In this document: one piece after another, positions 35,529 through 43,664 of the stretch | How positions within the stretch are numbered: the first letter of the stretch is position 1 | How the letters are laid out: each line of letters opens with the position of its first letter | Assembly: GCF_004331465.1 (NCBI RefSeq) | Contig: NZ_SJKB01000018.1 | Span: 1-64,000, forward strand | Direction: 5' to 3' | Length of the DNA stretch: 64,000 bases | Source of the DNA: Kribbella pittospori | Lineage (GTDB): Bacteria > Actinomycetota > Actinomycetes > Propionibacteriales > Kribbellaceae | Program-made: the position numbers and the translations under genes | Notes under the pieces: generated by a model | The model's input: only the letters and a program-made list of their open reading frames with translations | Databases searched by the model: none | Told to the model about the DNA's origin: nothing

Positions 35529-35859
35529 GATTCCCCCCGCGGCCCATTGAAGCTTCGCTACTTTGCGTTGTCCATGGGTCGGGGTTCACCAGGAGAACAT
35601 CTGATGGTCCTCGGGGTGGGTGATGATCCGGCCAGATCCCTGACAAGTACTGCGGGACCTCGCGCAACCGGTCCGGGACGCCTGGTCCTCCAGCTCCAGC
35701 CCGCTGCCGGCAACGTCCTCATCCCGTTCGAGCTCCAGCACCAGCAACAGTGCTGCGCCGACCACTGAACGGCGAGCTACCGTCGGATGTGCTCGGCTGG
35801 GGCTTCGACGTCAACTTCGCGCGCCTGTTCGGCCGCCACCCGAAGCGGGGCTGACGGGC
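35529..35859. other. intergenic region, possible gene remnant
   Basis: 331 bases. A 34-codon open end (GTG at 35751 to stop at 35853) reads LNGELPSDVLGWGFDVNF and FARLFGRHPKR, which looks like true protein but matches nothing I recognise and has no good start. It may be the tail of a decayed gene. No terminator or repeat was found in the rest. Confidence 0.35.
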
Positions 35860-38109
35860 TCAGCGCCGTACGTCCCACGCGTCGGAATCCCGGAGTACCT
35901 CGGGAAGCTCGCCGATCACCCCGAGCCGCTGGGTGCACCGGGTCAGAGCGACGTACAGGTCACGCAGACCCCGCGGGGACTCGATCACGATGCCGTCGGG
36001 GTCGACGACCAGGACCGAGTCGAACTCGAGGCCCTTGGCTTCGCGGGCGCTCAGGACGGTGACGTCGAGGTCGGCGACCGCCTCCTGCACGAGCTCGACC
36101 CGGCTGCGTGACGTGATGATCCCGACCTGCCCGTACGCCGACTCCTCGGCGGCGACCTTGTGGACGTACAAGGCCTGGTCCGAGGCCGAGATGTCGGCGT
36201 GCCACGGTTTGATGTCGGTCGAGCGCACCGACTGCGGTGCCTTCGCCGACGGGTCGACCTCGTGCAGGACGTCACTGGCCAGGTCCATCACCTCGGCCGG
36301 CGTGCGGTAGTTGAGGGTCAGCTCGGCCAGCCGCCAGCGATCGCCGAACGTCTCGCCGAGCGCTGCCGACCAACTCGTCCCGCCACCGATCGACCCGGTC
36401 TGCGCGACATCGCCGACCACGGTCATCGAACGCAGCGGGCAGCGACGCGCGATCGCCCGCCACGCCATCGGCGAGAGCTCCTGCGCCTCGTCCACGATCA
36501 CGTGCCCGTACGTCCAGCGCCGGTCGGCCGCGGCCCGGTCCGCGAGCGTGCGATCGTCGTCCGCCTCGTAGCGTTCGGCGAGCGCCTCGGCGTCGAGGAT
36601 GTCCTTGGCGGTCAGGATCTCCGCGTCATCGTCGTCGTCGAAGTCGGTCGACCCCGAGCCGCTGAGAACGTCCAGCGCCCCTTGCGCGTAAGAGATCGCG
36701 CGCGCCCGGGCCGCCCGTTCGCGAGCCGCCTCGCTCCCGTCATCGCCGAGCAACTCGGCGGCCTCGTCGAGCAGGGGTACGTCGGACGGACTCCAGTCGG
36801 CGCCGTACCGCAGCAGATGCTCGCGCTCGAGCGCGCTCAGTTGCGGCGCGGCCAGCGCCAGCCGGTCCTCGTCGCCGTACAGGTCCTCGAGCAGCTTCTG
36901 TGGGCTGAGCAGCGGCCAAAGTTGGTCGAGCAACGCCTGCACCGCCGGCTCGGCCAGGACTTCCTTGCGCAGCTCGGACAGTTCGTACTCGTCGAGCAGG
37001 TTCTCTCCGTCGTACGGGTCGGTGGCGACCAGGTCGGCGTACTGATTCGTCAGGTGGTCGACCATCTCGGTCAGGAAGAACGGACGGGCCTGGTTGTGGG
37101 TGAGGTTCCGCGCGCGAGCCCGCTCGCGGATCTCCAGGCACACCTGCGGATCGAGACGCAGCACGGTCCGGTCGACGGTGACGTGGATGGGACGCTCCGG
37201 GATCCACTCGCGGTCGTCGACCGCCTTCGCGATCACGTCGGCCATCACCGGCCGGCCCTTCACCTCGGCGCTCTCGGCCGTCTCCGGGCGGGTCGCGGTC
37301 ACGCCCGGGTAAAGCTCGGCGACGGTGACGAGACGTACGCCGTCCTCTCCGAGCGACGGCAGCACCTGACCGATGAAGCGCAGGAACGCCGCATTCGGCC
37401 CGACCACCAGAATTCCGCGCTTTTCCAGCTGTTCCCGGTGGGTGTAAAGGAGAAATGCCGCGCGGTGCAGCGCGATCGCGGTCTTGCCGGTGCCGGGACC
37501 GCCCTGGACGACCAGGATTCCGGGCAGTTCGGAGCGGATGATCCGGTCCTGGTCGGCCTGGATCGTCTGCACGATCGACTCCATCTGGCCGGTCCGCCGC
37601 GCGTCCAGCGCCTTCAGCAGGACGGCCTCGCCGATCACGCCGGTGCCGGGTTTGGACGCGTCGGCCGCGGTCCGGGCCAGGTCGAGTTGCTCGTCCTGGA
37701 CGTCGATCACCTTGCGCAGCCGGGTCTGGATGTGCCGGCGCCGGACGACGCCCTCGTTCGCCACCGCGGTCGCGATGTAGAACGGGCGGGCCGCGGGCGC
37801 ACGCCAGTCCACCAGCAGGGATTCGTAGTCGTCGTCATGCAACCCGATCCGGCCGAGGTGCAGGATCTCACCGTCGGCCGCGTCCAGCCGGCCGAAGTAC
37901 AGACCCTCCTCGGCCGCGTTCAGCCTGGCCAGCCGCGCGTTCAGGTCGCGGATCCGGCCGTCGCGCTGGTGGAGTGCCTGCGCGTTGCGGGTCTGGACCA
38001 GTTGCTCGTCCTGCTTGCGCTCCTCGGCCCGCTCGCGCTCGGTGTCGAGCGCGGCGTAGAACGTCGTCAGGTGACCCTGTTCGGCCTGCACCGGATTCGG
38101 CAATTCCAT
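35860..38109 (-). CDS. HelD/HelR-type RNA polymerase-associated helicase
   Basis: 749 residues, superfamily 1 helicase-like. A long N-terminal coiled coil (about 10-70), Walker A GGPGTGKT at 203-210, DEAQELSP motif II near 555, and C-terminal motifs (LNYRTPAEVM, SAREAKGLEFDSVLV, LYVALTRC). HelD proteins remove stalled RNA polymerase from DNA; actinobacterial HelR gives rifamycin tolerance. The ATG has AAGGGG directly adjoining it, too close for normal use, and a TAGTTT -10 box ends 11 bases upstream, so the mRNA may be nearly leaderless. Confidence 0.87.
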   Translation of the reverse strand: MELPNPVQAEQGHLTTFYAALDTERERAEERKQDEQLVQTRNAQALHQRDGRIRDLNARLARLNAAEEGLYFGRLDAADGEILHLGRIGLHDDDYESLLVDWRAPAARPFYIATAVANEGVVRRRHIQTRLRKVIDVQDEQLDLARTAADASKPGTGVIGEAVLLKALDARRTGQMESIVQTIQADQDRIIRSELPGILVVQGGPGTGKTAIALHRAAFLLYTHREQLEKRGILVVGPNAAFLRFIGQVLPSLGEDGVRLVTVAELYPGVTATRPETAESAEVKGRPVMADVIAKAVDDREWIPERPIHVTVDRTVLRLDPQVCLEIRERARARNLTHNQARPFFLTEMVDHLTNQYADLVATDPYDGENLLDEYELSELRKEVLAEPAVQALLDQLWPLLSPQKLLEDLYGDEDRLALAAPQLSALEREHLLRYGADWSPSDVPLLDEAAELLGDDGSEAARERAARARAISYAQGALDVLSGSGSTDFDDDDDAEILTAKDILDAEALAERYEADDDRTLADRAAADRRWTYGHVIVDEAQELSPMAWRAIARRCPLRSMTVVGDVAQTGSIGGGTSWSAALGETFGDRWRLAELTLNYRTPAEVMDLASDVLHEVDPSAKAPQSVRSTDIKPWHADISASDQALYVHKVAAEESAYGQVGIITSRSRVELVQEAVADLDVTVLSAREAKGLEFDSVLVVDPDGIVIESPRGLRDLYVALTRCTQRLGVIGELPEVLRDSDAWDVRR

Positions 38110-38120
38110 CCCCTTGTGAT

Positions 38121-38126
38121 AAACTA
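38121..38126 (-). promoter_or_regulatory. -10 box of the HelD gene
   Basis: On the minus strand the sequence reads TAGTTT, an actinobacterial TAGNNT -10, ending 11 bases before the ATG. A predicted start about 7 bases after the box leaves a leader of only about 4 bases. Confidence 0.4.
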
Positions 38127-38204
38127 CGCGCGTTGGTTCCCAGAGGTCATTTCTGACGCATTCTCTGGTAGCAGCCATACAAATCCTTGAGTTTATCCTC
38201 CTTC

Positions 38205-38232
38205 CCGCAGTTTTTGTACTGCCGCAGTTTTT
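38205..38232. repeat. 11-base direct repeat in the HelD/M4 gap
   Basis: CCGCAGTTTTT occurs at 38205-38215 and at 38222-38232, 17 bases apart, in the divergent promoter region. A GATAAACT/AGTTTATC inverted pair also spans 38118-38197. Confidence 0.45.
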
Positions 38233-38280
38233 CCGGCCCGTCCCCTGTCCCCGGATCGGCCGGTCGGGCACGATCGGAGG

Positions 38281-39456
38281 ATGGTGTTCCACTACATCGT
38301 CCCGCCGTACCTGCTCGAGCAGCTCGAGCAAGCCGTGGACGACCCCAGCCTCCGCGCCCGCTTTCGCCAGTCGCTGCAGCACGACGCCGTACTGCGAACA
38401 CGCCCGGCGGCCGGAGCCGCTGCCGCCGAGCCTGCGGCCGAAGCGGGTGGTCTGCAACGCGCCGTGTACGACGCGGAGAACCGGACGGACCTCCCGGGTA
38501 CGCCGGTGCGCGCCGAGGGCGAGGACCCGGTCCAGGACGAGGCCGTCAACCAGGCGTACGACGGGACCGGCGCGACCTGGAAGATGTACAGCGAGTGCTT
38601 CGGGCGTGACTCGATCGACGGTGCCGGGCTGCCGCTGACGTCGACGGTGCACTACGACCGCGGCTACGCGAACGCATTCTGGGACGGCGCCCAGATGGTC
38701 TTCGGCGACGGCGACGGCGAGATCTTCGGCGGGTTCACCGAGTCGGTCGACGTCACCGGACACGAGCTGACCCACGGCGTCACGCAGTACACCGCGAACC
38801 TTGCGTACGAAGGGCAGTCGGGCGCACTGAACGAGAGCATCTCCGACGTGTTCGGCTCGCTCGCCAAGCAGCACAACCTCGGCCAGAGCGCCGAGGAGGC
38901 CGACTGGCTGATCGGCGCCGGACTCTTCCGGCCGGGCGTGCAGGGCGTCGCGCTGCGCTCGATGAAGGCACCTGGCACGGCGTACGACGACCCGCGGCTC
39001 GGCCGCGATCCGCAGCCGGCGCACATGTCGGACTACATCGAGACCGAGGACGACAACGGCGGCGTCCACCTCAACTCGGGCATCCCGAACCGGGCGTTCT
39101 ACCTGACCGCGGCGGCGATCGGCGGCAACGCGTACGACGACGCCGGGAAGATCTGGTACACCGCGCTCACGTCGGGCACGCTCTCCGAGACGGCGACGTT
39201 CGCCGAGTTCGCCGAGGCCACGCAGGCGGCCGCGAGCGAGCTCTTCGGTGACGACTCCAGCCAGCTCGCCGCGGTCACGGGGGCCTGGCAGACCGTCGGA
39301 GTCCTCACCGCAGACACCACTCCCGCGGAGCCGCCCGGCTCCAAGCAGCCCGAGTCGGGGGTGCGCACCGAGTCCGAGTCGGAGGAGCTCATGCGCGCGG
39401 CCAAGTCGGGCCTGCCCTCCAGCAGCCCGCCCGCGCCACCTCCTTCCAAGGACTGA
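38281..39456 (+). CDS. M4-family (protealysin-like) metallopeptidase
   Basis: 391 residues. HELTH zinc motif at 161-165, third ligand Glu185 in GALNES, and the transition-state His263 in GGVHLNSG. The N-terminus (FHYIVPPYLLEQL) resembles the short protealysin propeptide, and there is no signal peptide, so it may act inside or leave by an unusual route. The last 50 residues are Ser/Pro-rich and not part of the fold. GGAGG touches the ATG, so translation may begin at the GTG at 38284. Confidence 0.87.
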   Translation: MVFHYIVPPYLLEQLEQAVDDPSLRARFRQSLQHDAVLRTRPAAGAAAAEPAAEAGGLQRAVYDAENRTDLPGTPVRAEGEDPVQDEAVNQAYDGTGATWKMYSECFGRDSIDGAGLPLTSTVHYDRGYANAFWDGAQMVFGDGDGEIFGGFTESVDVTGHELTHGVTQYTANLAYEGQSGALNESISDVFGSLAKQHNLGQSAEEADWLIGAGLFRPGVQGVALRSMKAPGTAYDDPRLGRDPQPAHMSDYIETEDDNGGVHLNSGIPNRAFYLTAAAIGGNAYDDAGKIWYTALTSGTLSETATFAEFAEATQAAASELFGDDSSQLAAVTGAWQTVGVLTADTTPAEPPGSKQPESGVRTESESEELMRAAKSGLPSSSPPAPPPSKD

Positions 39457-39464
39457 ACGCGCGT

Positions 39465-39502
39465 TTGACCTCAAGCGAAGTTGAGGTATTAGCGTCCTCA
39501 GC
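39465..39502 (+). promoter_or_regulatory. SoxR-type promoter with SoxR box
   Basis: CCTCAA (39469-39474) and TTGAGG (39481-39486) form an 18-base box, the consensus form of the SoxR operator (CCTCAA-N6-TTGAGG), extended to 7-bp arms. It lies between TTGACC (-35, 39465-39470) and TAGCGT (-10, 39490-39495), a 19-base spacer as in MerR-family promoters. A start about 7 bases after the -10 falls at the GTG. Confidence 0.75.
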
Positions 39503-40030
39503 GTGACTGTTCATCCGCTGCGGCTCGCGCTGCTCACGCGCAATGTGGACGCCGGGCGGTTCGGGACGCTGGTCACGCAGTGGTTCGCGCGGGAGATCGA
39601 ACGCACCGACGAGTTCAAGCTCGACCTGATCGACCTCAGCGCCGTACCGCTCACCGAGTTGCCGCAGCGGATCGAGGACGCGGACGCTGTGGTGATCGTC
39701 ACGGCCGAGTACAACCACGCCTACCCGGGCGATCTGAAGGTCGCGATCGACGCGGTCCGCCGACCTTGGTACGCCAAGCCGATCGCGTTCGTCGTGTACG
39801 GCGGCCGATCGGGCGGACTGCGCGCCGCCGAGCAGCTGCGACTGGTCTTCGCCGAACTTCATGCGGTGACGATCCGCGACTCGCTCGGTTTCCACGAGGA
39901 CGACTTCACCCCGGCCGGCGAACCCACCGACGCGACCGCCCCGGCCGCTGCGTCTGCGCTGCTTCGGCAGCTGGCCTGGTGGTCCCGCTGTCTGCGCGAC
40001 GCCCGCGCTGACACGCCGTACCCGGAATAG
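39503..40030 (+). CDS. NAD(P)H-dependent FMN reductase family protein
   Basis: 175 residues, flavodoxin-like. The FMN-binding start (LLTRNVDAGRFG), EYNHAYPGDLK near residue 70 and GGRSGGLRAAEQLR near 97 are hallmarks of NADPH-dependent FMN reductases. It begins with GTG at the predicted transcription start, so the mRNA is probably leaderless. The SoxR box upstream predicts induction by redox-active compounds. In Streptomyces coelicolor, as I recall, a gene of this family belongs to the SoxR regulon. Confidence 0.85.
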   Translation: MTVHPLRLALLTRNVDAGRFGTLVTQWFAREIERTDEFKLDLIDLSAVPLTELPQRIEDADAVVIVTAEYNHAYPGDLKVAIDAVRRPWYAKPIAFVVYGGRSGGLRAAEQLRLVFAELHAVTIRDSLGFHEDDFTPAGEPTDATAPAAASALLRQLAWWSRCLRDARADTPYPE

Positions 40031-40055
40031 GTCGCGACGGACGGCGGTTGCGACC
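40030..40055. terminator. stem-loop after the FMN reductase gene
   Basis: GGTCGCGAC (40030-40038) and GTTGCGACC (40047-40055) pair with one mismatch around an 8-base loop. It starts at the last base of the stop codon. No T-run follows, so termination is uncertain. Confidence 0.4.
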
Positions 40056-40074
40056 TGAGGTGAGCTCCGAACCG

Positions 40075-41079
40075 ATGCCCCTGTCCGTGCTCGACCTTTC
40101 GCCGGTACCGACGGGATCGCTTCCGTCGCAGGCGCTGCACGAGACGCTCGAACTCGCCCGGACCGCTGAGGCCGCCGGGTTCCACCGCTTCTGGCTGGCG
40201 GAGCACCACAACATCCCGAGCGTGGTCAGCACGAGCCCGGAGGTGATGATCGCGGCCGTCGCCGCGGCCACCTCCACCATCCGCGTCGGCTCCGGCGGAA
40301 TCATGCTGCCGAACCACTCACCGCTCAAGGTCGCCGAGACCTTCCGCGTCCTCGGCGGGCTGTACCCCGACCGCATCGACCTCGGCATCGGTCGCGCGCC
40401 CGGCACCGACCAGCGCACCGCGCTCGCACTCCGCCGCAGCCGCGAGGCGCTCGGCGCCGACGACTTCCCGGAGCAGTACGCCGAACTCCGCGCGTACGCC
40501 GAGGGCTTCCCGGCCGGCCACCCGTTCGCGCCGATCTCCGCCCAACCGAGCGACGTACCGCTGCCGCCGGTCTGGATCCTCGGCTCCAGCACGTACGGCG
40601 GTCAGGCCGCGGCGGCGCTCGGGACCGGGTTCGCGTACGCCGGTCACTTCGGGACGCTGGATCCGGCCGGCGTGATCGCGTCGTACCGGGAGATGTTCCA
40701 GCCGTCGGACCAGCAGACCGAGCCGCACGCCATCCTCGCGCTCGCCGCGATCGTGGCCGACACCGAGGAGCGCGCACAGCAGCTGGCCCGGGCCAACGCC
40801 CTCTCCATGCTCCGGCTCCGCTCCGGCCGACCGGGTCCGCTGCCGTCGCCGGAGGAGGCCGAGGCCTACCCGTGGTCGGACGCCGAACTCGCCGCGGTCG
40901 AGGAGTGGGCCGGCCTCGTCTCGGTCGGCACCCCCGATCAGGTCGCCGCCGATCTCTCCCGTCGAGCCACCTCCGCCGGCGCCGACGAACTCATCATCAC
41001 CACCAACATCCACAACCCCGCGGAACGCCGCCACTCGTTCGACATGCTCGCAACCGCCTGGGGCCTGAAACCCCGCTGA
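40075..41079 (+). CDS. LLM-class flavin-dependent oxidoreductase
   Basis: 334 residues, luciferase-like monooxygenase fold. The LAEHHNIPSVVSTSPEVMIA block near residue 42 and the later IGRAPGTDQRTALALRR are typical of the MsnO8/alkanal-monooxygenase-like group. It uses reduced FMN or F420, so the neighbouring FMN reductase could supply it with flavin. The start is ATG 40075; a GTG at 40060 is possible. The FMN reductase gene ends 44 bases upstream. Confidence 0.85.
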   Translation: MPLSVLDLSPVPTGSLPSQALHETLELARTAEAAGFHRFWLAEHHNIPSVVSTSPEVMIAAVAAATSTIRVGSGGIMLPNHSPLKVAETFRVLGGLYPDRIDLGIGRAPGTDQRTALALRRSREALGADDFPEQYAELRAYAEGFPAGHPFAPISAQPSDVPLPPVWILGSSTYGGQAAAALGTGFAYAGHFGTLDPAGVIASYREMFQPSDQQTEPHAILALAAIVADTEERAQQLARANALSMLRLRSGRPGPLPSPEEAEAYPWSDAELAAVEEWAGLVSVGTPDQVAADLSRRATSAGADELIITTNIHNPAERRHSFDMLATAWGLKPR

Positions 41080-41090
41080 TTGCGGACCGC

Positions 41091-41176
41091 CAGCACTCAA
41101 CAACGCGTGCCTAGCGGCGTCGCGCACCGCTGTCTGAGCGTGAGCCGGTCGGTTCGGGCGCAATTGATGAGTGCTG
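41091..41176. repeat. inverted-repeat element, copy 2
   Basis: Outer arms CAGCACTCAACAAC (41091-41104) and the inverted copy at 41163-41176 differ at two positions. The left 35 bases match copy 1 at 5801 in outline (CACTCAACAAC then TGC, GCGG, GTCGC). It covers the 3' end of the Lrp gene, encoding its last 20 or so residues and running 20 bases past the stop. Confidence 0.7.
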
Positions 41177-41686
41177 CACGTCCGGCTCCCCGCGGACGTG
41201 CTCGAAGATCAGGCTGGTTTCGGCGTGGACAACCGCAGGATCTGCGGTCAGGTGGTCGAGCACGAACTCGCGGAGGGCGTCCGGCGAGGGCGCGGACACG
41301 TGCAGCAGGTAGTCGTTCGCGCCGCTGACGTGGAAGAGCGACAGGACGCCCGGTAGCGCCGGGACCTTGCTGCGGAAGCGGTTGATCTCGTCCCGGGAGT
41401 GGGCGCCGATCCGGATCGCGATCAGCGCCTGTAGCGGCTGACCGAGCGCCGCCAGATCCACGTCGGCGTGGAAGCCGCGGATCACCCCGCGCTCGCGCAG
41501 CGACCGTACGCGGGTCAGGCACGTCGACGGCGCGATCCCGGTCGCCTCCGCCAGCGCGTTGTTCGGCATCCGCCCGTCGGCGGTGAGCAGCCGGACCAGC
41601 TCCCGATCAACCTCGTCCAGCCCGCCAGGCCCGGACCCGGGCGCGGCCCGCGGCGCCGGTCCGGGGCTCCGACGATCCTTCGGCAT
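41111..41686 (-). CDS. Lrp/AsnC-family transcriptional regulator
   Basis: 191 residues. Basic N-terminal tail, winged helix (LAEATGIAPSTCLTRVRSL near 62-80) and a RAM ligand domain ending at FEHVRGEPDV. The final 21 residues beyond this are not part of the fold and are encoded by the inverted-repeat element. It is divergent from a PLP sulfur-amino-acid enzyme, its likely target, with amino-acid-dependent control. Confidence 0.86.
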   Translation of the reverse strand: MPKDRRSPGPAPRAAPGSGPGGLDEVDRELVRLLTADGRMPNNALAEATGIAPSTCLTRVRSLRERGVIRGFHADVDLAALGQPLQALIAIRIGAHSRDEINRFRSKVPALPGVLSLFHVSGANDYLLHVSAPSPDALREFVLDHLTADPAVVHAETSLIFEHVRGEPDVQHSSIAPEPTGSRSDSGARRR

Positions 41687-41714
41687 GGCACCACTGTAGG
41701 GGCCCTCCACAGAA

Positions 41715-41729
41715 TCCACAGCGTGTGGA
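41715..41729. promoter_or_regulatory. inverted repeat in the Lrp/PLP-enzyme gap
   Basis: TCCACA-GCG-TGTGGA. Further TGTGGA-like half sites lie nearby (41736-41741), as expected for clustered Lrp binding, but this is not specific. Confidence 0.35.
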
Positions 41730-41818
41730 TGAGCCTGTGGATGAATTTTCTTCGGAACTCTTGCGATGAATCTGCAGAAGATTCCATCCTCGGTCATCCC
41801 AGCGTCCGAGGAGGCTCG

Positions 41819-42988
41819 ATGACCCAGCTCGACACCCGGTCAGTCCACGCCGGCCGCGACGACCTGACCGCTCTCGGCGTCCACGTGCCGCCGATCGACC
41901 TCTCCACGACTTATCCACTGCCGGATGTGGACAGCGGCGGGACGTCGTACGACGCGCTGGCGCAGGGGAACGGCCCGGACGGCGGCAGCCTCGTGTATCA
42001 GCGGCTGTGGAACCCGACCGTCGCGCGCTTCGAGAGCGCCTTGGCGGAGCTCGAGCAGACCGACGGTGCGGTCGCGTTCGGCAGCGGCATGGCGGCGCTC
42101 ACCGCCTGCCTCCTCGCCACCGTCGCGGCCGGCAAGCCGCACGTGGTCGCCGTACGCCCGCTGTACGGCGGCTCCGACCACCTGTTATCCACAGGCCTCC
42201 TGGGGACAACGGTCAGCTGGGTCGACGTTCCCGGGATCGGGACGGCGATCCGGCCGGACACCGGACTGGTGATCGTGGAGACGCCGGCGAACCCGACCGT
42301 GGACTTGGTGGACATCGCCGCGGTGGTCCGTTCGGCGGGCGACGTACCGGTGCTGGTGGACAGCACCTTCGCGACCCCGGTGCTGCAGCAGCCGGCTCGG
42401 CACGGGGCGAGCCTGGTGTTGCACTCGGCAACGAAGTACCTCGGCGGGCACGGCGACGTGATGGGTGGCGTCGTCGCGGCCGGCGTGGAGTGGATCGGCC
42501 GGCTACGGCAGATCCGCGCAGTGACTGGTGGCCTGCTGCACCCGTTGGCGGCGTACGAACTGCACAGGGGACTGCAGACGTTGCCGGTGCGAGTGCGGGC
42601 GCAGCAGGCGACCGCTGCCAAGGTGGCGGACTGGCTCACCGCCCAGCCCGCCATCGAGAAGGTCCACTACCCCGGCCTCTCCGACCCCCAGGAACTCATC
42701 GGCCGCCAGCAATCGGGCCCCGGCGCCGTCCTGGCCTTCACCCTGACCGGCGGCTACGCGGCCGCCGCGCAGGTAGCCGCCTCGCTCCGCCTGATCACCC
42801 ACGCCGTCTCACTAGGCGGCGTAGACACCCTCATCCAGCACCCCGCCGCCCTCACCCACCGCCTGGTCCCACCAGACGCGAAGCCTCCAGCCGGCCTGCT
42901 ACGACTAAGCCTCGGCCTCGAAGACCCCGAAGACCTCACCGCGGATCTTCAGCAGGCCTTCAACTCACTACCGCAACGGGACGCGTGA
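41819..42988 (+). CDS. PLP-dependent trans-sulfuration enzyme (cystathionine/methionine gamma-lyase family)
   Basis: 389 residues, fold-type I. Schiff-base Lys206 in SATKYLGGH, phosphate-binding region GSGMAALTA near 88, and ETPANPTVDLVD near 154. The family includes cystathionine gamma-synthase, gamma-lyase and methionine gamma-lyase, not separable here. GAGGAGG is 4 bases before the ATG. It is divergent from an Lrp regulator. Its end overlaps the convergent clpP gene by 29 bases. A DnaA-box-like TTATCCACA at 42185 is within this coding sequence. Confidence 0.86.
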   Translation: MTQLDTRSVHAGRDDLTALGVHVPPIDLSTTYPLPDVDSGGTSYDALAQGNGPDGGSLVYQRLWNPTVARFESALAELEQTDGAVAFGSGMAALTACLLATVAAGKPHVVAVRPLYGGSDHLLSTGLLGTTVSWVDVPGIGTAIRPDTGLVIVETPANPTVDLVDIAAVVRSAGDVPVLVDSTFATPVLQQPARHGASLVLHSATKYLGGHGDVMGGVVAAGVEWIGRLRQIRAVTGGLLHPLAAYELHRGLQTLPVRVRAQQATAAKVADWLTAQPAIEKVHYPGLSDPQELIGRQQSGPGAVLAFTLTGGYAAAAQVAASLRLITHAVSLGGVDTLIQHPAALTHRLVPPDAKPPAGLLRLSLGLEDPEDLTADLQQAFNSLPQRDA

Positions 42989-43538
42989 GGACTCGGTCGA
43001 TGATTCCGTAGTCTCGGGCTGCGTCCGGGGTGAACCAGCGGTCTCGGTCGAAGTCGGTTTCGATCCGGGGGAGTGGCTGCCCGGTCCGGTCGGAGATCAG
43101 CCGCGCCAGGTCCTCGCGCGCCTTGATCGCCTGCTCCGCCTGGGTCTTGATGTCGCTCGCCGTACCACCCATGCCCCCGGTCGGCTGATGCATCATGATC
43201 CGCGCGTGCGGCAGCGAGAACCGCTTCCCCGGCGTACCGCAGGTCAGCAGCACCTGACCCATCGACGCGACCATCCCCATCGCGTACGTCGCGACGTCGT
43301 TGGTGATGAAGTTCATCGTGTCCAGGATCGCCAGCCCGGCCGAGACCGAGCCGCCGGGCGAGTTGATGTAAAGCGAGATGTCAGCCTTCGGATCCTCCGC
43401 GTTCAGCAGGATCAGCTGAGCGCACAGCGCGTTGGCGTTCTCGTCCTTGATCTCGTCCCCGAGGACGAGGATGCGCTGCCACAGCAGCCGCTCGTAGATG
43501 TGGCTGTCCAGGTTGTTCGGAAGCTGAAACTGACTCAT
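42960..43538 (-). CDS. clpP: ATP-dependent Clp protease proteolytic subunit
   Basis: 192 residues. Catalytic triad Ser92 (MVASMG), His117 (MMHQP) and Asp166 (FDRDRWF), with the NSPGGSVSAG block. It forms a barrel protease with a Clp ATPase encoded elsewhere. The tandem PopR-type operators directly upstream and the divergent regulator mark it as a ClpP3/ClpP4-like accessory protease rather than the housekeeping clpP1P2 pair. It is encoded singly here, not as a tandem pair. The start is ATG 43538. Confidence 0.9.
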   Translation of the reverse strand: MSQFQLPNNLDSHIYERLLWQRILVLGDEIKDENANALCAQLILLNAEDPKADISLYINSPGGSVSAGLAILDTMNFITNDVATYAMGMVASMGQVLLTCGTPGKRFSLPHARIMMHQPTGGMGGTASDIKTQAEQAIKAREDLARLISDRTGQPLPRIETDFDRDRWFTPDAARDYGIIDRVLTRPVAVVS

Positions 43539-43578
43539 GCGTCCAGCCTGCGGCGAACCGTCCGGAACCGCCCGGGAA

Positions 43579-43608
43579 TCTGCCCGTGGCAGATCTGCCC
43601 GCCGCAGA
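43579..43608. promoter_or_regulatory. two tandem PopR-type operators
   Basis: TCTGCC-CGT-GGCAGA (43579-43593) is perfect and TCTGCC-CGC-CGCAGA (43594-43608) has one mismatch, abutting with no gap. The form TCTGCC-N3-GGCAGA is the one reported for PopR of Streptomyces lividans, as I recall. They lie between the clpP and regulator starts, so may act on both. Confidence 0.75.
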
Positions 43609-43664
43609 CCTCGCCGAGATGGCACACTCGGTACAGGACTTCATGATGCGAGGAGGGCCACGAC

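Noticed and set aside
38110..39474. Upstream extension of the HelD frame through the M4 gene
   Set aside because: The protein-like sequence begins at MELPNP; the rest is composition-biased and opposite to an intact M4 protease.
42185..42193. DnaA-box-like TTATCCACA
   Set aside because: Single copy inside the PLP-enzyme coding sequence, with no cluster of boxes and no dnaA or dnaN nearby, so not an origin.
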